From Planctomycetaceae bacterium (GTDB lineage: Bacteria > Planctomycetota > Planctomycetia > Pirellulales > Thermoguttaceae): a stretch of 5,370 bases of DNA. Location: NCBI GenBank assembly GCA_031283515.1, contig JAITBS010000424.1, positions 1 through 5,370 of the forward strand, given 5' to 3'. The notes under the pieces were generated by a model. The model was given only the letters and a program-made list of their open reading frames with translations, made no database searches and was not told where the DNA came from. The position numbers were made by a program, and so were the translations under genes. This document shows positions 1 through 4,444 of the stretch, piece by piece; within the stretch, counting starts at the first letter, position 1; each line of letters begins with the position of its first letter.

Positions 1-2
1 AC

Positions 3-242
3 ATCGTAATCTATCAGTGGAATATTCGTCAATTTGTTTACCAATGGACTCCAAAGGCAGCCAACGTTTCGCCGAAACGTTTTAAACAATACAAACAATA
101 CAAACAATACAAACAATACAAACAATACAAACAATACGGCGTACTCACCGATTTGACTCTGTTGACGGACGGAAATGAAAAACCAACTGTGTACAACACC
201 ATAACAAAACCAACCGTTGCGACCGTGGGTTGTATTATTTAA
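3..242 (+). CDS. possible C-terminal fragment of an unrecognised protein with six KQY repeats (partial at left edge)
   Basis: This frame is open from the left edge to a TAA at 240-242, 79 sense codons with no start in view. The other two plus-strand frames stop by base 9 and at 84-86. It begins IVIYQWNIRQ, runs through six exact KQY triplets at residues 28-45, and ends with a tail reading GVLTDLTLLTDGNEKP and closing VGCII. The 9-bp repeat unit keeps the frame, and the tail has a codon mix like the neighbouring genes, which favours real coding. Against it, the first 13 codons lie inside a dispersed repeat (6-41) that also occurs in non-coding DNA, and the antisense frame with the same codon boundaries is also open over 3-263. 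I recognise no domain. It could be a real protein end with a Lys/Tyr-rich linker, or an intergenic repeat region open by chance. Confidence 0.35.
   Translation: MVIYQWNIRQFVYQWTPKAANVSPKRFKQYKQYKQYKQYKQYKQYGVLTDLTLLTDGNEKPTVYNTITKPTVATVGCII
6..41 (-). repeat. dispersed 36-bp repeat, copy A (inverted relative to copy B)
   Basis: Read on the minus strand, this segment starts GTAAACAAATT and ends TCCACTGATAGATTAC. It matches 284-319 at 32 of 36 positions in the opposite orientation, so the two copies form an inverted pair bounding about 314 bp. Shorter copies of the ending occur at 4149-4170 and 4355-4377. Confidence 0.75.
63..81. repeat. 19-bp perfect palindrome beside the tandem array
   Basis: AACGTTTCG (63-71) and CGAAACGTT (73-81) are perfect reverse complements around a single C. 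The palindrome ends two bases before the 9-bp tandem array. It could be a protein-binding operator or an RNA hairpin. If the surrounding frame is coding, it reads NVSPKRF. A shorter related palindrome, TTCG-G-CGAA, lies at 248-256. Confidence 0.6.
84..137 (+). repeat. tandem array, six exact copies of the 9-bp unit AAACAATAC
   Basis: Six uninterrupted identical copies of AAACAATAC fill 54 bp. The unit is a multiple of three, so changes in copy number would preserve the frame, and in the frame open over 3-242 each unit encodes Lys-Gln-Tyr. Perfect identity between copies suggests recent expansion or contraction by replication slippage, or constant homogenisation. An iteron-like binding array in non-coding DNA is the alternative. 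Confidence 0.95.
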
Positions 243-283
243 AACCCTTCGGCGAAAGACCGCCTACCTCGTAATTTCCAACT

Positions 284-319
284 GTAAACAAATTCAAAAA
301 TATTCCACTGATATATTAC
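284..319 (+). repeat. dispersed 36-bp repeat, copy B
   Basis: Starts GTAAACAAATT and ends TCCACTGATATATTAC. It is the inverted partner of 6-41 with four mismatches. It lies in the AT-rich stretch beyond the 3' end of the minus-strand chorismatase-like gene, beyond that gene's candidate terminator. Its last 20 bases are also the best reference for copies C and D. Confidence 0.75.
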
Positions 320-342
320 CGGAATTTTTATTTTCTTTTCCG

Positions 343-369
343 AAAAAAATTTTGTTTCTTTCAAAATTT
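343..369 (-). terminator. candidate intrinsic terminator of the chorismatase-like gene
   Basis: Read on the minus strand, AAATTTTG pairs with CAAAATTT around a 7-nt loop, and the transcript then runs into a tract of seven T residues (complement of 343-349) that overlaps the stem end. It begins 16 nt after the TAA stop of the gene at 386-1648. The stem is only A/T plus one G-C pair, so it would be weak; position and T-tract are the main support. Confidence 0.45.
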
Positions 370-385
370 ATAATATTTCAAATGC

Positions 386-1648
386 TTAGCGGTTCACAAC
401 AACTAAACCTTCAATTTCCACAAGCAACTCCGGACGACAAACATCGGCAATCGTGTACAACGTCGGTATAGCACCAAGCCGTTGATCACAAACACCTTTT
501 ATCATCGCCAATTCATGAGGACGCTTGACATAAACACGAGCACTCCTCAAATGACTAAGATCACAAACAAATCCCGAAATACCATGTTTTTCAAGATTTT
601 TACCATCAATTAACGCCGCAATATTATCGAGAGTTTGTTCGGTTTGTTTCGCCGGATTTTCAGGAAAACGACTCTCCGATTCCGTAATACTCGCAGTCCC
701 CGAAACAAAAATAAAACAAGAATTTTCAACAGCCATCGCCATAGCTCTTGAAAACTTTGGACTTTGCGGACTATAAACTGCTCCATAATCAAATGCGGAA
801 GTCTGGTTCGGATTTTCTAATGGAACCACCGTAAAATCTTTTCGACTCGCCGAAACCGCTACCGCTCCTAACACCACATCAACATCATCAGCTCCAATAC
901 CCGTACTGGCAGGATAAACTTCTCCACAATGTCCCAACGGTAAATAATCCTTGAGAAATTCAACCCCCTTAAAAAAATCTGTCCTGGCTCGGTTCAGTTC
1001 TTTGTAACGTTGAGTTTTTCCCTCCGGCAACACAAGATGACCCTGATAAATCCATGTCCGAACAATCTGCCCTAAACCAAATCCATTGCGTTCCAGTTCG
1101 TGACCAAGCCGCCGAAAAGCATCCAACGACCGCGAATATGCCCCAATCGGTAAATAATCCGGTCGTACCTCACCTATAAAAAACCATCGTAAATCATCAA
1201 ATTCCGCCGTCACAACAAAACCCGATTGCGGTGATTTTACAGAAATCGGAATCAATTGAGATATTCCTCCGGTCATCGCCCAAAGTTCAAGACTGAGAAC
1301 CACTCCGCTTGCCGGTGTTTGCGGAATAAATGTAAACACACAAGAATGTTTCGAGAAAAATTCCGAAAAAATTTGACGCACAAGTTCTTTCTTGCCAATA
1401 TCCGCCAAAAAAAAATGTCCGATTATTGCAACGTTTTCGTCAAAATGTTCCCGACTCAAAACGGTTTGGCAAGATTCAAACAGACAATGAATTTGACGCG
1501 ACCAGTCAGAAACCGTTTGACCATGCCCCTGTGTGTCATCCCCACTGCAAAGATAATTTTCTTCCGGCTCGGCAACAAGAAATAGTTGGCGGGATGTTCC
1601 AAACGGAACAACTAAATAGGAAATACCATGTTGGGTTATTTTACGCAT
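386..1648 (-). CDS. RidA/chorismatase superfamily protein (FkbO/Hyg5/XanB2-like) with an extra N-terminal Rid-like domain
   Basis: Complete 420-residue protein, apparently cytoplasmic: no signal peptide or membrane segment is visible. The C-terminal part (about 155-420) carries the pattern of the FkbO/Hyg5 chorismatases: RTWIY (197-201), PASTGIGA (246-253), ENP (279-281), a YSPQSPKFSRA stretch (292-302), SGTAS (316-320) and a final DVCRPELLVEIEG. Arg405 and Glu411 in that last motif align, from my memory of FkbO, with active-site Arg and Glu. Characterised members hydrolyse chorismate or turn it into hydroxybenzoates. The usual length is about 340; here residues 20-130 add a second Rid-like fold (LADIGKKELVRQIF, then SGVVLSLELWAM) without the Arg that binds substrate in RidA, so it is probably structural. 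No strong ribosome site precedes the ATG at 1648. The gene is divergent from pyrG across 331 bp. The superfamily is fairly sure; actual chorismate activity is inferred, and no clustered pathway genes are visible. Confidence 0.75.
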   Translation of the reverse strand: MRKITQHGISYLVVPFGTSRQLFLVAEPEENYLCSGDDTQGHGQTVSDWSRQIHCLFESCQTVLSREHFDENVAIIGHFFLADIGKKELVRQIFSEFFSKHSCVFTFIPQTPASGVVLSLELWAMTGGISQLIPISVKSPQSGFVVTAEFDDLRWFFIGEVRPDYLPIGAYSRSLDAFRRLGHELERNGFGLGQIVRTWIYQGHLVLPEGKTQRYKELNRARTDFFKGVEFLKDYLPLGHCGEVYPASTGIGADDVDVVLGAVAVSASRKDFTVVPLENPNQTSAFDYGAVYSPQSPKFSRAMAMAVENSCFIFVSGTASITESESRFPENPAKQTEQTLDNIAALIDGKNLEKHGISGFVCDLSHLRSARVYVKRPHELAMIKGVCDQRLGAIPTLYTIADVCRPELLVEIEGLVVVNR

Positions 1649-1695
1649 TTTTCAATTAACTCTTGAGGCTGAAAGAAAAATTATTTCTAATCGGC

Positions 1696-1709
1696 ATTAG
1701 TTTACTAAT
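1696..1709. promoter_or_regulatory. 14-bp palindrome, candidate operator in the divergent promoter region
   Basis: ATTAGT and ACTAAT are perfect inverted 6-bp arms around TT. An additional CTAAT at 1687-1691 can also pair with the first arm, so the region could form alternative small stems if transcribed. It lies 48 bp upstream of the chorismatase-like start and 271 bp upstream of pyrG, so it would more likely control the former. The all-A/T-rich composition makes chance occurrence quite possible. Confidence 0.3.
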
Positions 1710-1730
1710 TCCAGTCAAAAAAATCAAGCG

Positions 1731-1931
1731 ATGTTTTTTCGTGTTTTTCGTTCGTGTTTTTCGCAGGAATCAACCAATTTTCAGATTAAGGACAATCCGT
1801 TCTTGAAAGGAGTTGATCTTGCCAATCGGAAAGAATCAGGTATGTTATACAATATTTCGGAATTATTGGGTCAAATTGATGATTTTAGTTTAATTAGTAA
1901 ATATGGGAACACTTCTAAAAAACTTATGTAG
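1731..1931 (+). CDS. doubtful small reading frame upstream of pyrG
   Basis: A 66-codon frame from ATG 1731 to TAG 1929-1931. Its first 11 codons lie on a 13-bp tandem duplication, which would change frame if copy number changed, so that N-terminus is unlikely to be real. A shorter version starting at ATG 1842 would give 29 residues (MLYNISELLGQIDDF...) and has a GGAAAG about 8 bases upstream. The later codons are reasonably protein-like, but I recognise no family. It could be a leader peptide, a gene remnant or chance. Confidence 0.15.
   Translation: MFFRVFRSCFSQESTNFQIKDNPFLKGVDLANRKESGMLYNISELLGQIDDFSLISKYGNTSKKLM
1738..1763 (+). repeat. 13-bp tandem duplication TTCGTGTTTTTCG
   Basis: Two exact head-to-tail copies at 1738-1750 and 1751-1763. 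A perfect two-copy duplication of non-triplet length suggests a recent slippage event in non-coding DNA and argues against the reading frame that spans it. Confidence 0.85.
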
Positions 1932-1979
1932 AATATTTTTAGAAATTCCCAACAATGTGTTGTTTTTCCAGAACGATTT

Positions 1980-3596
1980 ATGACTAAGCATATTTTCATT
2001 ACCGGCGGTGTTGTCAGTTCTCTTGGCAAGGGGCTGACGGCGGCATCGCTCGGAATGCTTCTCGAAGCACGCGGGTTGTCAATCCGAATGCAAAAACTCG
2101 ATCCTTATTTGAATATTGATCCGGGAACAATGAGTCCTTACCAACATGGTGAGGTTTATGTTCTCGATGATGGAGCTGAAACCGACCTCGATCTCGGACA
2201 TTACGAACGCTTCACCAGCGGATACCTCTCAAAAAACAGCAGTTGGACAACCGGAAAAATTTATCGGAATGTGTTGCGGCGTGAGCGGAAAGGAAAATAT
2301 CTCGGTAAAACAGTTCAAGTGATTCCGCATATTACCAATGAAATCAAACGTGCGATTTGGAGTTTGCAAGGGCGTGATGTTGATGTTGTTTTGACGGAGA
2401 TTGGCGGGACGGTTGGCGATATTGAGAGTCTTCCGTTTTTGGAGGCAATTCGTCAATTTGCGTTGGATGCCGGACGCGGAAACTGCCTGTTTATACACCT
2501 GACCTTAATTCCCTATCTAAAATCATCCAAAGAACTTAAAACAAAACCAACTCAACATTCCGTAAGTCGATTACGCCAAATCGGTATTCAGCCGGATATT
2601 CTGGTTTGCCGGACGGAATACCCGCTCAATAACACAGAACGTGATAAAATCGGTTTGTTTTGTAATTTGGAAAGCCGTAATGTTATTGAGGAAAAAGACG
2701 CTGATTTTTCGATTTATGAAGTTCCGATTACGCTTCATCAACATGGTCTTGACCAACGGGTGATCGAGTTTTTCTGGCGCAATCTGGAATATCGTAATCC
2801 ACCGGATTTAACCGCATGGTTTGATATTTTGGATCGGCTTCGTCATCCGTTGCACGAAGTAACTATTGCTGTTGTCGGTAAATACGCCAAACATAAAGAC
2901 GCTTATAAATCAATTTATGAATCGCTTGACCATGCGGGTATTAAAAATCGTGTGAATGTGCGGGTTCGTGGTATTCCGAGTGATGAACTCGATCTCCGTC
3001 AACTGGAAGATGTGAACGGAATTTTAGTTCCCGGCGGTTTTGGTGATCGCGGTGTGGAGGGCAAAATTGAAGCAGTACGGTTTGCTCGGGAACAGAAAAT
3101 TCCGTTTTTCGGAATTTGTCTCGGAATGCAATGTGCGGTGATTGAATTTTCGCGAAATGTGGTCGGTTTTCACGAAGCAAACTCAACAGAATTTGAACCT
3201 GCGATTCCGTATCCGGTGATCACTCTCATGGATGCACAACGGAATGTTACGGATAAAGGCGGAACAATGAGATTGGGAGCACAGCCGACGGTTCTGATTT
3301 CAACAAGTCTGGTGTTTAGGTGTTACGGCGGCACAAATATTTCAGAACGGCACCGGCATCGTTTTGAGTTCAACAATAACTATCGGGAACAACTTCAAAA
3401 TCACGGATTACTGATTGCCGGAACAAGCCCGGATGGTAAACTGGTTGAAGTGATTGAGTTACCGAATCACCCTTGGTTTGTCGGTGTCCAGTATCACCCC
3501 GAATTTAAATCACAACCAACAAAACCACATCCCTTATTTGATGGTTTTATTGCTGCCGCTGTTCAACAACACGAAAAACAGAAAACAAAAGAGTAA
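1980..3596 (+). CDS. pyrG: CTP synthase (glutamine-hydrolysing)
   Basis: Complete 538-residue enzyme (E. coli 545) that makes CTP from UTP, ATP and glutamine, the last step of de novo pyrimidine nucleotide synthesis, in the cytoplasm. The N-terminal synthetase domain (about 1-268) has the P-loop GGVVSSLGKG (9-18), KLDPYLNIDPGTMSP (39-53), the Mg-binding Asp71 in TDLDLGHYERF, Glu140 in TEIGGTVGDIES, and KTKPTQHSV in the UTP/CTP-binding region. The C-terminal class I glutamine amidotransferase domain (about 290-530) has VPGGFGDRG, the nucleophile Cys380 in FGICLGMQ, STEF, GGTMRLGAQ, ERHRHR, and the catalytic His506 and Glu508 in QYHPEF. All catalytic residues are present, so it should be active. 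The start is fixed by the conserved N-terminus MTKHIFITGG, although no Shine-Dalgarno sequence is visible. It stands alone: no visible pyrimidine neighbours, 123 bp to the next start. Confidence 0.98.
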   Translation: MTKHIFITGGVVSSLGKGLTAASLGMLLEARGLSIRMQKLDPYLNIDPGTMSPYQHGEVYVLDDGAETDLDLGHYERFTSGYLSKNSSWTTGKIYRNVLRRERKGKYLGKTVQVIPHITNEIKRAIWSLQGRDVDVVLTEIGGTVGDIESLPFLEAIRQFALDAGRGNCLFIHLTLIPYLKSSKELKTKPTQHSVSRLRQIGIQPDILVCRTEYPLNNTERDKIGLFCNLESRNVIEEKDADFSIYEVPITLHQHGLDQRVIEFFWRNLEYRNPPDLTAWFDILDRLRHPLHEVTIAVVGKYAKHKDAYKSIYESLDHAGIKNRVNVRVRGIPSDELDLRQLEDVNGILVPGGFGDRGVEGKIEAVRFAREQKIPFFGICLGMQCAVIEFSRNVVGFHEANSTEFEPAIPYPVITLMDAQRNVTDKGGTMRLGAQPTVLISTSLVFRCYGGTNISERHRHRFEFNNNYREQLQNHGLLIAGTSPDGKLVEVIELPNHPWFVGVQYHPEFKSQPTKPHPLFDGFIAAAVQQHEKQKTKE

Positions 3597-3603
3597 ATAC
3601 CCA

Positions 3604-3637
3604 ATCGTAACAGTCTATCATTCAATTTGAAATTTAC
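3604..3637 (+). repeat. possible internally deleted copy (E) of the dispersed repeat
   Basis: Just after the pyrG stop, the blocks ATCGTAA, TCTATCA, TCAATTTG and TTTAC occur in the same order as in copy A (3-41), with the middle of the repeat missing and two short insertions. Four ordered word matches are suggestive, but the words are AT-rich, so this could be coincidence. Confidence 0.3.
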
Positions 3638-3718
3638 ACGTACAAAAATGAAAAATAAAAAATTTCACCAAAATATTACTAAAAATACGATAACTTTAAT
3701 TATTAGAATTTTCCCAAT

Positions 3719-3979
3719 ATGAAAGAATTTCCATCACCTATTGAGATACTTGCAAATCGGCAAACAATTCAATGGTTGTTAGTGCCGGTTATTTTCTTAC
3801 CGATTGGCATGGTATTTCTTTTTACGTTTGGGCGTTTTTTTGCCATGTTTAGAGATCGGGTTGCTGAAACAATTTTTGATTGGTTGGCATTGGGTCTTGG
3901 TTTCTTTTGGTTACTTTCGCTTGTTTCTCTATTGATGTGTATTGCTCTGTTTCTGTTAAAAAATAACAATAACGAATAA
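3719..3979 (+). CDS. small two-helix membrane protein, unknown function
   Basis: An 86-residue protein from ATG 3719 to TAA 3979. Two hydrophobic segments, about 18-37 (WLLVPVIFLPIGMVFLF) and 56-80 (LALGLGFFWLLSLVSLLMCI), are separated by a charged loop with FRDRVAE (44-50) and followed by a KNNNNE tail. Both ends are polar, so both termini should lie on the same side of the membrane, with the basic loop opposite. There is no signal-peptide cleavage site and no motif I recognise. It follows pyrG on the same strand after 122 bp, too far for obvious coupling, and no Shine-Dalgarno sequence is visible before the ATG. Codon use resembles pyrG. I believe it is a real gene from the regular helix pattern, but no role can be assigned. 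Confidence 0.6.
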   Translation: MKEFPSPIEILANRQTIQWLLVPVIFLPIGMVFLFTFGRFFAMFRDRVAETIFDWLALGLGFFWLLSLVSLLMCIALFLLKNNNNE

Positions 3980-4013
3980 AAAAGGCAATTATTCCGTAAC
4001 ATTTTAGTCCGTA

Positions 4014-4118
4014 TCATTTTCTATTCGTCATGCAGAAGTGAAGAACAACCATAATCTCGCCCTTGCAAGGCTTTGTGGAGCGTATCGGTCTGACCTCTTG
4101 ACCGTAAATTGCGCACAT
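4014..4118 (-). CDS. possible 34-residue small protein with a ribosome-site-like leader
   Basis: On the minus strand, GAAGGGG followed by TGTG precedes an ATG at 4116-4118, the best ribosome-binding match in the window. The frame runs 34 codons to TGA at 4014-4016, starting MCAIYGQEVRPIRSTK and ending FCMTNRK. The segment is more G+C-rich than its flanks. A second minus-strand frame (4021-4155) and one plus-strand frame (4008-4136) are also open across it, so openness alone proves little. I recognise no family. It could equally be a non-coding RNA or repeat unit. Confidence 0.2.
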   Translation of the reverse strand: MCAIYGQEVRPIRSTKPCKGEIMVVLHFCMTNRK

Positions 4119-4148
4119 CACACCCCTTCGAAGTGAAAATCGAAACAC

Positions 4149-4170
4149 AAAAATTTCACTGATAGATTAC
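4149..4170 (+). repeat. dispersed repeat, copy C (short form)
   Basis: Contains TTTCACTGATAGATTAC, matching the terminal part of copies A and B; the CAAAAAT just upstream (4148-4154) also resembles copy B. It ends exactly where the left arm of the 131-bp hairpin begins. Confidence 0.6.
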
Positions 4171-4301
4171 ATTTTCTTAACAAAACAACCTCTGTAGCAA
4201 AAAGAGAATATAAACAACAATCTCATTACCTTATTGTTCATATTAATGAGGTAGGTGCGTGTGTTCTCCCTGGACTACTGAGGCTGTTTTGTTAAGAAAA
4301 T
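4171..4301. mobile_element. 131-bp MITE-like element: terminal inverted repeats and one long imperfect hairpin
   Basis: The ends ATTTTCTTAACAAAACA (4171-4187) and TGTTTTGTTAAGAAAAT (4285-4301) are perfect 17-bp inverted repeats, extending to 27 bp with two mismatches (to 4197 and from 4275). A second pair, CTCATTA (4222-4228) and TAATGAG (4244-4250), has the same centre, near 4236. The 24-bp stretches between match at about half their positions without gaps, including a 5-bp block GAGAA/TTCTC, and three further plus-strand pairs would be G-U. The whole element thus folds as one stem-loop with a 15-nt loop. There is no coding capacity and no clear target-site duplication. Alternatives are a structured RNA, or two facing insertion-sequence ends. 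Confidence 0.55.
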
Positions 4302-4354
4302 TAGGTTGAAAAATGAGATTCATTGTTCACTGCTTTGATCATAATAATTACAAA

Positions 4355-4377
4355 ATAAATAGTCCGCTGATATATTA
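4355..4377 (+). repeat. dispersed repeat, copy D (short form)
   Basis: Contains AGTCCGCTGATATATTAC, agreeing with the end of copy B except at a few positions. Similarity to copy C continues for several bases beyond (ATTTTC follows both). Same orientation as B and C. Confidence 0.6.
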
Positions 4378-4413
4378 CAATTTTCACTTATGGTCGCTTA
4401 TCAGTATCAATTA

Positions 4414-4438
4414 AAACAACCATTAAGTTACGTTGTTT
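4414..4438 (-). terminator. weak candidate terminator for the DUF1559 gene
   Basis: AAACAAC (4414-4420) and GTTGTTT (4432-4438) form a 7-bp stem with an 11-nt loop, starting 6 nt past the gene's TGA stop on the minus strand. Only a short TTTT-AATT tract follows on that strand, so it is a poor intrinsic terminator. It may be chance. Confidence 0.25.
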
Positions 4439-4444
4439 ATTTTT

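Larger units (their letters stand above)
1649..1979. other. divergent intergenic region between the chorismatase-like gene and pyrG
   Basis: This 331-bp region must hold the promoters of both flanking genes. It contains a 14-bp palindrome (1696-1709), a 13-bp tandem duplication (1738-1763), a doubtful 66-codon frame (1731-1931) and, just before pyrG, a small hairpin AACAA/TTGTT (1951-1964) followed by a few T residues. A weak sigma-70-like pair, TTGCCA at 1819 and TATGTT at 1841 with 16-bp spacing, points towards pyrG, but I would not rely on it in such AT-rich DNA. Confidence 0.6.
3980..4444. other. structured intergenic region rich in repeats
   Basis: No convincing gene in 465 bp. In order it holds a more G+C-rich patch at about 4021-4140, repeat copy C (4149-4170), the 131-bp hairpin element (4171-4301), AT-rich spacer, repeat copy D (4355-4377), and a small inverted repeat (4414-4438) near the 3' end of the DUF1559 gene. 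A 10-bp inverted pair AAGTGAAAAT (4131-4140) and ATTTTCACTT (4380-4389) brackets the repeats and the hairpin. Confidence 0.7.

Noticed and set aside
84..137. CRISPR array
   Set aside because: The 9-bp units are directly adjacent with no spacers.
1951..1967. AACAA-TGTG-TTGTT hairpin with T residues just before pyrG as an attenuator
   Set aside because: A 5-bp A/T-rich stem with three further T residues is too weak, and there is no competing antiterminator stem nearby.
2229..3186. Minus-strand open frames inside pyrG
   Set aside because: They lie opposite fully conserved CTP synthase motifs and have no recognisable features; antisense shadows.
3628..3667. Inverted repeat TGAAATTT / AAATTTCA after pyrG as a terminator
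   Set aside because: Stem is almost all A/T with a 24-nt loop and no T-tract follows; expected by chance in this AT-rich spacer.
3974..3994. GAATAA / TTATTC inverted repeat at the end of the small membrane protein gene
   Set aside because: Only 6 bp, weak, no T-tract after it.
3769..4017. Minus-strand 82-codon frame opposite the small membrane protein
   Set aside because: Product is a polar Asn/Arg/Lys-rich shadow of the membrane helices on the other strand, with no family features.
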